A stretch of DNA of 64,000 nt from positions 19,617-83,616 of the forward strand of contig CAVEVQ010000006.1 in NCBI GenBank assembly GCA_963619325.1, read 5' to 3'. The notes beneath the pieces are model-generated. The model had not been told where the DNA came from. It was given only the letters and a program-made list of their open reading frames with translations, and made no database searches. This DNA comes from UBA1181 sp963619325 (lineage in GTDB: Bacteria > Bacteroidota > Bacteroidia > Bacteroidales > Paludibacteraceae). Position numbers and translations under genes: made by a program. Of the stretch, positions 45,949 through 54,188 are shown piece by piece. The number at the start of each line of letters is the position of its first letter. Position 1 is the first letter of the stretch.

Positions 45949-48345
45949 ATGGTGAATAGTAGTAGTGGCAAGTTAAGTATAGGAGTAAAGATATTGATAG
46001 GTCTTTGGATACTGTTCTTTGTTGGAGTGGTGTCTGTTTTTGTTTTGTTCAGAATGATCAGTGATGGAAAGATTGGCTATCTACCTCCGATTGAGGAGCT
46101 TCAAAATCCACGTAATAAGTATGCCACGGAGATTTACTCTTCTGACATGAAGGTGATAGGCCGTTTTTTTAAAAGTCAGGAAAACCGTGTCTATACGAGC
46201 TATGAAGATTTGTCGCCTTATTTGGTCGAGGCTTTGGTTTCTACCGAGGATGTGCGTTTTTATGAACATTCCGGCATTGATGGACGAGCATTGTTTCGCG
46301 TAGGTTTCAAGACTCTTTTGTTGGGTCAGGGGAAGGGTGGAGGAAGTACTATCTCCCAACAATTGGCGAAGTTGTTGTTCACGGAAAGTTCTGCGAAAAG
46401 TAAGTTTGAGCGTGCGTACCAAAAATTGACGGAGTGGGTGATTGCCGTTAAATTGGAGAAATACTATACAAAAGAGGAAATAATCACCATGTATTTTAAT
46501 AAGTTTGATTTCCTAAACAATGCCGTCGGTATCAAGTCTGCTGCGCAAATCTATTTCAATAAAACGCCGAAGGATTTGAATAGAGAGGAGGCTGCACTTT
46601 TAGTCGGGATGTTACAGAATCCTACGAAGTATAATCCTGTCAGAGAACGTACGAAGAAGGCAGGATGGGAGCGTCGCAACGTCGTTCTCTCTCAGATGAT
46701 GGTGAATGATAAAATAACAAAGGCAGAATATGATTCTCTTTCTGCATTGGAAATTACTTTGAATTATCAAAAAGTAGATCATAAGTTGGGGCTTGCTCCT
46801 TATTTTCGTGAGCGGCTTCGTGTCATGATGACAGCAAAGAAACCGGATCCGACGAAGTATCCAAAATGGATGCACCAAAAATACTATGAAGATTCGTTGT
46901 CTTGGGCTGAAGATCCGCTATATGGTTGGTGTGATAAAAACTTGAAGCAAGACGGTACTCCGTACAACCTTTATACGGATGGTTTGAAAATCTATACGAC
47001 AATAGATTCTCGTATGCAGCAATACGCTGAAAATGCTTGTGAAAAGTATTTGGGCGAATATTTGCAGCCTCTTTTCTTTAAAGAAAATAATCTGGCAAAA
47101 AATAAAAAAGCCCCTTTCTCAACAACGTCGACTCAGGCGCAGGTGGATTCTATTTTGATTAGATCTGTACGTCAAAGCGAAAGATATTATGGTTTGAAGC
47201 GAGACGGTCTCTCTGAAAAGGAGATAATGGAAAATTTCAAGACTCCGACGCAAGTGACGGTTTTTGATTGGAAGGAAGGAACGAAAGATACGGTGATGTC
47301 GCCTTATGACTCTATTCGTTATACGAAGGCTTTTCTACGATGTGGTTTGATGTCTATTGATCCTATGAATGGGCATGTGAAAGCGTATGTTGGGGGACCC
47401 AACTATAATTTCTTCCAATACGATATGGCGAGTGTGGGTCGTCGTCAGGTGGGTTCCACAATAAAACCGTATCTGTATGCGTTAGCGATGGAGGATGGAA
47501 TGTCTCCTTGCGATGAAGTCCCTAATATTCAGCCTCAGGTGTTGTTGCCGAGTGGTGAGATTTGGGAGCCGAGAAATGTTCCATACGGGAAAGAGGGCAA
47601 GGAAGAAGAAGGGAAGATGATTACATTGAAGAGAGGTTTGCAGACATCTAACAATTGGATTTCTGCCTATTTGATAAAGCAGCTCGGACCTGAGCGTTTT
47701 GTGGCATTGCTTCATTCTTTGGGACTGAAAAATCATATAGATGCTGTACCGTCCCTTTGTTTGGGCATTGCGGATGTCTCGGTTAGTGAAATGGTTGCTG
47801 CATATACGGCATTTGCGAACAAAGGAATCCAAACAGACCCTCTTTATGTGACTCGTATTGAGGACAATAATGGAAATATCATTGCAACTTTTGTCCCTCG
47901 TATGCGTGAGGTCTTCAGTGCTGAGACCTCCGAGAAGATGATAGCGCTGTTGAAAGGAGTTATCAGTGGTGGTACCGGTATGCGTCTTCACACGAAACGC
48001 TATGACTATAGCATCGGTTGGGAGACTCCCGTTGCAGGGAAGACTGGAACCACGCAAAACAACTCTGATGGATGGTTTATGGGTGTTGTGCCAAATCTGA
48101 TTACAGGCGTATGGGTTGGTGGAGAGGATCGCGATATCCATTTCGATAATATCAGAAATGGTCAAGGTTCGGCTACTGCTTTGCCTATCTGGGGGTATTA
48201 TATGAATGGAGTCTACGATGATACTACAATCGGTTACTCTCGTACAGAACCATTTATTACAACGCAAACATACGATTGCAAAAAGACAGGTGATACGGGA
48301 GCTGCTATCGAAGAGGTGTCTCTTGATACAGACTTGTTCGATTGA
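45949..48345 (+). CDS. Penicillin-binding protein 1A (transglycosylase/transpeptidase)
   Basis: 798 residues. One N-terminal transmembrane segment (about 13-35) anchors a GT51 glycosyltransferase domain with catalytic Glu100 in STEDVRFYEH and GGGSTISQQLAK. The transpeptidase domain has the nucleophile Ser503 in VGSTIKPYL, SNNW and the KTGTT box near 698. It polymerises lipid II and cross-links stem peptides in the periplasm. The protein is a class A PBP of normal length. It stands first on the plus strand, with a promoter in the shared interval; the alpha-oxoamine synthase starts 28 bases later. Confidence 0.96.
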   Translation: MVNSSSGKLSIGVKILIGLWILFFVGVVSVFVLFRMISDGKIGYLPPIEELQNPRNKYATEIYSSDMKVIGRFFKSQENRVYTSYEDLSPYLVEALVSTEDVRFYEHSGIDGRALFRVGFKTLLLGQGKGGGSTISQQLAKLLFTESSAKSKFERAYQKLTEWVIAVKLEKYYTKEEIITMYFNKFDFLNNAVGIKSAAQIYFNKTPKDLNREEAALLVGMLQNPTKYNPVRERTKKAGWERRNVVLSQMMVNDKITKAEYDSLSALEITLNYQKVDHKLGLAPYFRERLRVMMTAKKPDPTKYPKWMHQKYYEDSLSWAEDPLYGWCDKNLKQDGTPYNLYTDGLKIYTTIDSRMQQYAENACEKYLGEYLQPLFFKENNLAKNKKAPFSTTSTQAQVDSILIRSVRQSERYYGLKRDGLSEKEIMENFKTPTQVTVFDWKEGTKDTVMSPYDSIRYTKAFLRCGLMSIDPMNGHVKAYVGGPNYNFFQYDMASVGRRQVGSTIKPYLYALAMEDGMSPCDEVPNIQPQVLLPSGEIWEPRNVPYGKEGKEEEGKMITLKRGLQTSNNWISAYLIKQLGPERFVALLHSLGLKNHIDAVPSLCLGIADVSVSEMVAAYTAFANKGIQTDPLYVTRIEDNNGNIIATFVPRMREVFSAETSEKMIALLKGVISGGTGMRLHTKRYDYSIGWETPVAGKTGTTQNNSDGWFMGVVPNLITGVWVGGEDRDIHFDNIRNGQGSATALPIWGYYMNGVYDDTTIGYSRTEPFITTQTYDCKKTGDTGAAIEEVSLDTDLFD

Positions 48346-48373
48346 TGCTATAACGGACTAAACTTTACAGAGG

Positions 48374-49624
48374 ATGAAAATAAGAGAGAGAGTATTGAAT
48401 AATCTCGGTGTTTTGGGTCAGTGGAGCAAATTGGCTCATGGCTATTTTATGTTCCCGAAATTAGAGGGCGACTTAGGTCCTCATATGCAATTTCGTGGCA
48501 AAAATATCTTAAATTGGAGCATAAATAATTACTATGGATTGGCAAACAATCCGGAAATTAAGGCAAAGGAAGCTGATTTGGCGGCTCAATATGGTTTCTC
48601 TATGCCTATGGGTTCTCGACTAATGACGGGCGAGACGACACTGCATGAGGAATTGGAAGCGAAATTGGCAGAGTTTACGCAGAAACAAGATTGTTTTGTC
48701 CTCAACTCCTTCTATCAAGGCATGATTTCGGTGATAGATTCGTTGTGTTGCAAGAATGATACTGTTGTTTATAGTCACGACGTTCATTCAAGCATACAGG
48801 ATGGAATACGTCTGCATGCCAATCGTCGTTTCATTTATGTGAAAAATGACATAGATGCCATTGAAGAACAGGTTGCTAAGGCTTGTGAATTGGCTAAGGA
48901 AAAAGATGGTGGTGTGTTGTTTGTAACAGAGGGCGTGATTGGTGTAACGGGTGAGTTCGCTCCATTGGATAAAATTGTTGCTTTAAAAGAAAAATATGAT
49001 TTTCTCTTGATTGTGGAGGATGCTCATGGCTTTGGTACGGTTGGTCCAAATCGAATAGGGGTAGCAGACTATTATGGTGTGCAGGATGGAGTTGACTTGA
49101 TGGTGGGAACATTCGGAAAGGCGATGAGTATTACAGGAGGTTTCGTCGTTGGAGATGAAGAATTGGTTAACTACTTACGCTATAATATGCGTTCGCAAAC
49201 ATTTTCGGAGGCATTGCCTGCAGCACTTACGGCTAGCGCGATTAATCGTTTGGACTATATCATAGCTCACCCAGAGCAGTTGGAGAAACTCAATGTCATC
49301 AAAGAAGCACTGCAAAGTGGACTACGGGCTGCTGGATTAAATATTGGAAACACTGTTTCAACGGTTACTCCTGTCTATATGTCTATGTCTAACGTCCATG
49401 AGGCAGTTCATATGATGACAGACTTGAGAGAAAATTATGGAATATTCTGTATGAATATACTCTATCCTTATATTGCGATGGGGAAATTGATGATTCGCCT
49501 GATTCCGACTCCGATGCATACGTTGGATGATGTTGAATACACTATTGACGCGTTGACTAAAATCAAGAAAAATGCTGAAGATGGAAAGTATTTGGATGAG
49601 ACAGACGTAAAACCAGAAAAATAG
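48374..49624 (+). CDS. Alpha-oxoamine synthase (serine palmitoyltransferase/KBL-like PLP enzyme)
   Basis: 416 residues of PLP fold type I. LNWSINNYYGLANNPEI, SRLMTGETTLHEELE, VEDAHGFGTVGPN and the PLP-lysine motif TFGKAMSITGGF match the family of 2-amino-3-ketobutyrate CoA ligase, 8-amino-7-oxononanoate synthase and serine palmitoyltransferase. The N-terminal LGQWSKLAHGYFMFPKLEG marks a Bacteroidota-specific subgroup distinct from the Spt of Bacteroides that I remember. It could condense an amino acid (serine, glycine or cysteate) with a fatty acyl thioester for sphingolipid or sulfonolipid synthesis. Which substrate applies cannot be decided here. No other lipid gene is adjacent. Confidence 0.82.
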   Translation: MKIRERVLNNLGVLGQWSKLAHGYFMFPKLEGDLGPHMQFRGKNILNWSINNYYGLANNPEIKAKEADLAAQYGFSMPMGSRLMTGETTLHEELEAKLAEFTQKQDCFVLNSFYQGMISVIDSLCCKNDTVVYSHDVHSSIQDGIRLHANRRFIYVKNDIDAIEEQVAKACELAKEKDGGVLFVTEGVIGVTGEFAPLDKIVALKEKYDFLLIVEDAHGFGTVGPNRIGVADYYGVQDGVDLMVGTFGKAMSITGGFVVGDEELVNYLRYNMRSQTFSEALPAALTASAINRLDYIIAHPEQLEKLNVIKEALQSGLRAAGLNIGNTVSTVTPVYMSMSNVHEAVHMMTDLRENYGIFCMNILYPYIAMGKLMIRLIPTPMHTLDDVEYTIDALTKIKKNAEDGKYLDETDVKPEK

Positions 49625-49644
49625 AAATCCAAAAGTTATTTTTT

Positions 49645-50121
49645 ATGCAAGAAAATAAGGAAGAATATTATATGCAGATGGCGATAGACCTTTCCGACGA
49701 AAGTGTAAAAAAAGGAGGAGGTCCGTTTGGAGCAGTGATTGTGAAGGATGGTGAGATTATAGCGAAGTCGCACAACAAAGTTACGTTGAACAATGATCCT
49801 ACTGCTCATGCTGAGGTGATGGCAATCCGCGAAGCGTGCCAAAAATTGGGTACGTTTGATTTGTCGGGTTGCGAATTATACGCTTCGTGCGAACCTTGTC
49901 CTATGTGTCTGTCTTCTATGTATTGGGCTCATATTGACAAGTACTATTATGCGAACCAAAAAGAAGATGCGAAAGCAATTGATTTTGATGATCAATTTAT
50001 CTATGATGAGATAGCAAAAGCACCTGAATATCGAAGTATGCCAAGAGTACAGATGATGAGGGATAAAGCTCTGTCTGTATTTAGAAAATGGAAAGAAAAA
50101 ACTGATAAAAAAGAGTATTGA
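49645..50121 (+). CDS. guaD: Guanine deaminase-like nucleoside deaminase
   Basis: 158 residues of the cytidine-deaminase-like fold. Zinc ligand His55 and proton shuttle Glu57 lie in TAHAEVMAI; Cys85 and Cys88 in CEPCPMC complete the site. FDDQFIYDEIAKAPEYRS and the C-terminal end KKEY follow the Bacillus guanine deaminase pattern rather than tRNA adenosine deaminase TadA. It would convert guanine to xanthine. It starts 20 bases after the PLP enzyme and ends with a terminator at 50190. Confidence 0.85.
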   Translation: MQENKEEYYMQMAIDLSDESVKKGGGPFGAVIVKDGEIIAKSHNKVTLNNDPTAHAEVMAIREACQKLGTFDLSGCELYASCEPCPMCLSSMYWAHIDKYYYANQKEDAKAIDFDDQFIYDEIAKAPEYRSMPRVQMMRDKALSVFRKWKEKTDKKEY

Positions 50122-50189
50122 TAATTATTTTGAGAATGAGTTTTGATTCTCAAATTCTGACAAAAAGGGAAAACAGAAAATATATTTTT

Positions 50190-50236
50190 AGGAAGGCGTT
50201 TTTGTTGAAATAAATGGAAATGCCTTCCTTTTTTTG
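50190..50236 (+). terminator. Rho-independent terminator after guaD
   Basis: A 12-pair stem (50190-50201 with 50218-50229, one G-T pair), a 16-base loop and a T-run to 50235. It also overlaps the TTTG (50233-50236) that serves as -33 element of the next promoter. Confidence 0.8.
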
Positions 50237-50266
50237 TGTGAAAATAGAAGATAAATCTTATTTTTG
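50233..50266 (+). promoter_or_regulatory. Promoter for comF (TTTG and TATTTTTG)
   Basis: TTTG at 50233-50236 and TATTTTTG at 50259-50266 are separated by 22 bases, a complete Bacteroidota promoter 36 bases before the comF ATG. Confidence 0.65.
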
Positions 50267-50301
50267 CGCAGTTAAGTCATATTAAGTTTTTTTGTTTTGC
50301 T

Positions 50302-51054
50302 ATGAAGAATTATCCTGACGGTGCGGAAAGACGGCGTTTACGTCTTTGTCGAGTGAAAGCATTTATTGGGGAGTTGATGTCAGACTTTCTATCAATGTTT
50401 TATCCTCGAACATGCGTTTGTTGTGGATGTGCTTTAAAACGAAATGAGGAAGACTTGTGTGTGGCTTGTGAGGTGGAACTTCCCTTTGTTCCAATGTCAA
50501 TTATGACGAGCGGACAACCCATTGCGGAGCGTTTCTATGGACGAGTGGAAGTGGAGAGGGCGACGGCACTCTTGAGGTATGAGAAGGAGACGGTCTCCCA
50601 ACATATCTTGCATCACATCAAATATAAGGGAGGAATGTCGTTAGGCTATCGGATGGGACGAATGTTAGGTGGACGATTGCGAGACACGCAGTTCCAAGAA
50701 ATAGATGCCTTGATACCCGTTCCTCTGCATCCGAATAAGCAGAAACTACGAGGGTATAACCAAAGTGAGTGGATAGCGAAGGGAATTGGTGCTGCATTGG
50801 ACATCCCTGTTTGGACAGACGTTTTGGAAAGAACGGTGGAGAATGATACGCAAACTCGCAAAGGAGCTTATGAACGTTGGGAAAATGTGAAAGACATTTT
50901 TCGGTTAAAGGACGAATCAAAAATCATAGGTAAGCGGTTGCTCGTGGTTGATGATGTGATGACGACAGGTTCGACTGTTGAGGCTTGTATCTTGCCCATT
51001 GCAAAGGTTGATGGAGTGAAGGTAAGTGTGGCTACGTTGGCTGTGGTTGGATAA
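50302..51054 (+). CDS. ComF family phosphoribosyltransferase-like protein
   Basis: 250 residues. An N-terminal zinc-finger-like region has Cys38, Cys40, Cys41 and Cys43 followed by Cys53 and Cys56. The phosphoribosyltransferase domain has the PRPP loop LLVVDDVMTTGSTV at about 213-226. LIPVPLHPNKQKLRGYNQS is the usual ComF signature. In naturally competent bacteria ComF helps take up or process single-stranded DNA; in others its role is unclear. dprA, another competence gene, is encoded at 55892 but on a separate transcript. Confidence 0.93.
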   Translation: MKNYPDGAERRRLRLCRVKAFIGELMSDFLSMFYPRTCVCCGCALKRNEEDLCVACEVELPFVPMSIMTSGQPIAERFYGRVEVERATALLRYEKETVSQHILHHIKYKGGMSLGYRMGRMLGGRLRDTQFQEIDALIPVPLHPNKQKLRGYNQSEWIAKGIGAALDIPVWTDVLERTVENDTQTRKGAYERWENVKDIFRLKDESKIIGKRLLVVDDVMTTGSTVEACILPIAKVDGVKVSVATLAVVG

Positions 51055-51097
51055 AAAAGAAAACTAATCAATTAATAATTAAAACTAAAAAAGAAAA

Positions 51098-51547
51098 ATG
51101 AAGCATTTTAAATTTTTGGCATTCCTCATGATGATGGTTGCTGGTTTGGGTTTAGGTTTCACATCTTGTGGCGATGACGATGATGACGATAGCTCATCTA
51201 CAGGCGATACTACAATTTCAGGGAACTATAATGCGTCGGCGGTTGCCGACGGAGAGGCTTTTTACAAGGCATACGAAGCAGCAGGAACTACTAGTGAAAA
51301 ATCTCTTGTTTTGGCAACGTATGCTTTGACTTACACCAGTAAGAAGGATGACGCTTCTTATCAGTCTGGTTTCTGGGTTGGTGTTGCCGCTCAAAAATAT
51401 GGTTACACGGACAACTTAGACAAGGCTGCAGAGCATGTTGGAGAGTTGGATGAAATCAAAAAAATGTTTGAAGGTGGATTGACAAAAGAGAATATTTCAA
51501 GTTCTATTTTGGATATATTGAACGCCTATGTTTCTAAAAACTCTTGA
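51098..51547 (+). CDS. Small lipoprotein, tandem paralogue 1
   Basis: 149 residues. A 23-residue signal ends in the lipobox GFTSC with Cys24, followed by a run of Asp and Ser (a Bacteroidota surface-export-like acidic stretch). The mature domain (about 50-145) is predicted helical, with YQSGFWVGVAAQKYGYTDNL and a VGELDEIKKMF motif. It shares these and length with the next gene. I do not recognise the family. It sits after comF and before its own terminator. Confidence 0.75.
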   Translation: MKHFKFLAFLMMMVAGLGLGFTSCGDDDDDDSSSTGDTTISGNYNASAVADGEAFYKAYEAAGTTSEKSLVLATYALTYTSKKDDASYQSGFWVGVAAQKYGYTDNLDKAAEHVGELDEIKKMFEGGLTKENISSSILDILNAYVSKNS

Positions 51548-51573
51548 TTAGGGTCTCAAACGAAAATTTTAAG

Positions 51574-51605
51574 AATCGCTTCTGAGGGTGTCCTCGGAAG
51601 CGATT
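51574..51605 (+). terminator. Rho-independent terminator between the two lipoprotein genes
   Basis: A 14-bp stem (51574-51587 with 51592-51605, one T-G pair), a 4-base loop and a T/C-rich tail with long T-runs to about 51617. Confidence 0.85.
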
Positions 51606-51615
51606 TCCTTTTTCT

Positions 51616-51649
51616 TTTGCAGAAGACATTGTTGAATTTTGTAACTTTG
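51616..51649 (+). promoter_or_regulatory. Promoter for lipoprotein 2 and dnaG
   Basis: TTTG at 51616-51619 and TAACTTTG at 51642-51649, again separated by 22 bases, stand 26 bases before the ATG at 51676. The dnaG gene follows without a gap, so this promoter probably drives both. Confidence 0.6.
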
Positions 51650-51675
51650 CGTGTAATCGTTGAAGAAATAGTAGT

Positions 51676-52125
51676 ATGAGGCAATTGAGATTTTTAACAT
51701 TCCTTATGATGATGTTTCTTGGTTTAAACCTTGGTTTTGTATCGTGTGGTGATGAAGATGAGGAGACGACAGAGACATCGGAAATCCAAGACACAAAAGA
51801 AGGTGGCGTTTCAACTGGCGAGTCTTTCTACCAATATTATGCTGGTGCTGTGAGAAATGGAAAGGGTGAAATGACAAAGGCATCGCTTTTGGTAGTGTAT
51901 TTGTCTTCTTATAATGGGAAGTCGGAAGATTTCCAGACGGGCTTTTTTACAGGAATGGCGGCTAAAAAGTATGATTTGACGAATGATTTAGAGAAAGTTT
52001 CAGAGTATGTTGGCGAATTAGACGAGCTTAAATCGCTGTTCAGTACTTGGTTGAGTAGTGGTGAAGCGTCTGAGACTTGTACAAATCAAATTATCGAATT
52101 TTTGGATTCGTATGTGGTTAAGTAA
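51676..52125 (+). CDS. Small lipoprotein, tandem paralogue 2
   Basis: 149 residues, the same length as paralogue 1. The signal (MRQLRFLTFLMMMFLGLNLG) ends in the lipobox GFVSC, Cys24. The mature part repeats the GFFTGMAAKKYDLTNDL and YVGELDELKSLF motifs of its neighbour, but the rest has diverged strongly. Its stop codon at 52123-52125 directly abuts the dnaG ATG, so translation of the two is likely coupled. Family and function are unknown. A recent duplication is less likely than an old one given the sequence divergence. Confidence 0.75.
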   Translation: MRQLRFLTFLMMMFLGLNLGFVSCGDEDEETTETSEIQDTKEGGVSTGESFYQYYAGAVRNGKGEMTKASLLVVYLSSYNGKSEDFQTGFFTGMAAKKYDLTNDLEKVSEYVGELDELKSLFSTWLSSGEASETCTNQIIEFLDSYVVK

Positions 52126-54135
52126 ATGATTGATCAGCAGACAGTAGATAGAATTTTTGATGCGGCGGACATTGTAACCGTAGTGTCGGACTATGTGTCT
52201 CTGAAAAGGAGGGGAGCCAATTATTGGGGAAACTGCCCCTTCCATGATGAGAAGACTCCGTCGTTTAGCGTATCGCCAGCGAAAAATATCTACAAGTGTT
52301 TCGGTTGTGGAAAGGGCGGAAATGCGGTCAATTTCATCATGGGAGTCGAGAATCTCTCTTATTACGAAGCGTTGAAGTTTTTGGCAAAAAAGTTCAATGT
52401 TGAGATAGTAGAGAGGGAATTGACACAAGAACAAAAGGAACAACAGAACGAACGAGAATCATTGATGTCGCTCTCGGAATGGGCGCATAGACATTTTATC
52501 GAGAATTTGGATACTCCAGAGGGTCAAGCCGTGGGAATGTCCTATTTTGCGCATCGTGGTTTTAGGGAAGACACGATAAAGAAGTTCCAGTTAGGGTATG
52601 CAATGGAACGTCGAGACGAATATACGAAGGCGGCTTTGTCGAAGGGCTATAAACTTGATTTTTTGGTAAAAACAGGTTTGACGATTGTAAAAGATAATAA
52701 TTATCAGATAGATCGTTTTTTTGGACGTGCCATCTTCCCGATTCACTCCATTTCTGGTCGGGTCGTTGCTTTTGGAGGAAGATCCATCAAGAAGGATGAA
52801 GTGGCAAAATATCAAAATTCTCCCGAGTCTGATATTTACCACAAGAGTACGGTTTTGTTTGGACTTTTTTTTGCCAAGAAAGCAATTACACAAAAGAAAA
52901 AATGTTACATAGTGGAGGGGTATTGCGATGTCATCTCAATGATGCAGGCGGGGGTCGAGAATGTTGTCGCTCCGTGTGGAACTGCTTTGACGACACAGCA
53001 AATACAGCAGCTAAGGAGAATTTTGCCTTCCGCAGATGCTGAACGTTCTGAAGATAAATATGTGACGCTTCTCTACGATGGCGATGCGGCGGGTATGCAT
53101 GCGGCATTAAAAAATGGCAAACTATTGTTGGAGGAGGGACTGAATGTGCGTGTGGTAGTCCTACCAGAAACAGAAGACCCTGATTCCTTTGCACAGGGTC
53201 ATGAATCCTCAGAAGTGATTCGCTATTTGGAAGAAAACGAACAAGATTATATCGTCTTTAAAATAAAACATTATTGGGATGAGGCGGTGAAAGACCCCAT
53301 CAAAATGGCTCAGTTGACAGAAGATGTTGCCTCTACAATAGAGGTGATACCAGAAGCGGTGAAGCGATCCATATATGCCAAGATGGCTGCGGGTATGTTA
53401 GGCATAGGAGAAGGTGTGTTGTTGGATAGAGTAAACACACTGAACCGTAAACGAATGGAGTCTGCTGTTGGACCTAATCTGGCAGATAGAATTTCTAAGT
53501 CTCAATCTAATGAACCTGTTCCATCTTCTACTAATTTTAAACCTAAATCATGGAGCGAAAATGTTGAGCGAGACCTTATTCAGTGTTTGGTGCGTTTCGG
53601 AAGTATGCCCATTGTGATGAAAGTAGAGAATGAGTCAGGAGAGGAGACGAATGTTGAAGTCTCGGTTGTTCAGTATATCAAGGAGGATCTGGATGCCGAT
53701 GGTTTTGTGCTGAACAACGATGTTTATCAGCAGATGTTACAAGATTATTGGATAAGTTATCAAGAAAGTGGAATTTCTTCAGAAGACTATTTTCAAAAAA
53801 ATGTGAATTCAGATTTTGTTGAGGTGGCAAATTCGGTGATGTCTGATCCATATCCATTGAGTCGTATTTTTGATAGGAACGCTGAAAGCCGTATCAAGGC
53901 AAAGGCTCTTTCTATGAACGATCCTGAAATGTATTGCAAAGAGGTGTTGTATGCTTTGAATAATTTCAAAAGTACTTGGCTGCAACACGAGATTGATGAC
54001 CGAATGGAAAAACTTAAATCGTTGACTGAGAACGATATGGATAGATTGTTTGAGTTGATGACAGAGATAAAAAATTTGAAAGATGTTCAGCGGGATTTTG
54101 ATAAAATGTTAGGTGAACGACATATTCATCCGTAG
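52126..54135 (+). CDS. dnaG: DNA primase
   Basis: 669 residues. The CHC2 zinc-binding domain uses Cys37, His40, Cys58 and Cys61 (NCPFHDEKTPSF; YKCFGCGKGG). The catalytic core with TOPRIM fold follows: VEGYCDVISMMQAGV and LLYDGDAAGMHAAL carry the acidic residues. The C-terminal helicase-binding domain (about 450-669) is divergent, as usual. It makes RNA primers for Okazaki fragments. It is not in the classical rpsU-dnaG-rpoD order but sits behind a lipoprotein gene. Confidence 0.98.
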   Translation: MIDQQTVDRIFDAADIVTVVSDYVSLKRRGANYWGNCPFHDEKTPSFSVSPAKNIYKCFGCGKGGNAVNFIMGVENLSYYEALKFLAKKFNVEIVERELTQEQKEQQNERESLMSLSEWAHRHFIENLDTPEGQAVGMSYFAHRGFREDTIKKFQLGYAMERRDEYTKAALSKGYKLDFLVKTGLTIVKDNNYQIDRFFGRAIFPIHSISGRVVAFGGRSIKKDEVAKYQNSPESDIYHKSTVLFGLFFAKKAITQKKKCYIVEGYCDVISMMQAGVENVVAPCGTALTTQQIQQLRRILPSADAERSEDKYVTLLYDGDAAGMHAALKNGKLLLEEGLNVRVVVLPETEDPDSFAQGHESSEVIRYLEENEQDYIVFKIKHYWDEAVKDPIKMAQLTEDVASTIEVIPEAVKRSIYAKMAAGMLGIGEGVLLDRVNTLNRKRMESAVGPNLADRISKSQSNEPVPSSTNFKPKSWSENVERDLIQCLVRFGSMPIVMKVENESGEETNVEVSVVQYIKEDLDADGFVLNNDVYQQMLQDYWISYQESGISSEDYFQKNVNSDFVEVANSVMSDPYPLSRIFDRNAESRIKAKALSMNDPEMYCKEVLYALNNFKSTWLQHEIDDRMEKLKSLTENDMDRLFELMTEIKNLKDVQRDFDKMLGERHIHP

Positions 54136-54188
54136 TAAATTGAAAGCAGCTTTACTTACAAAACCCTCTCTTGTCTTTTGATAGTCTT

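Noticed and set aside
47482..48267. 261-residue open frame antisense to the PBP1A gene
   Set aside because: It mirrors conserved transpeptidase codons, has a composition rich in His, Ser, Arg and Ile typical of antisense frames, and shows no domain.
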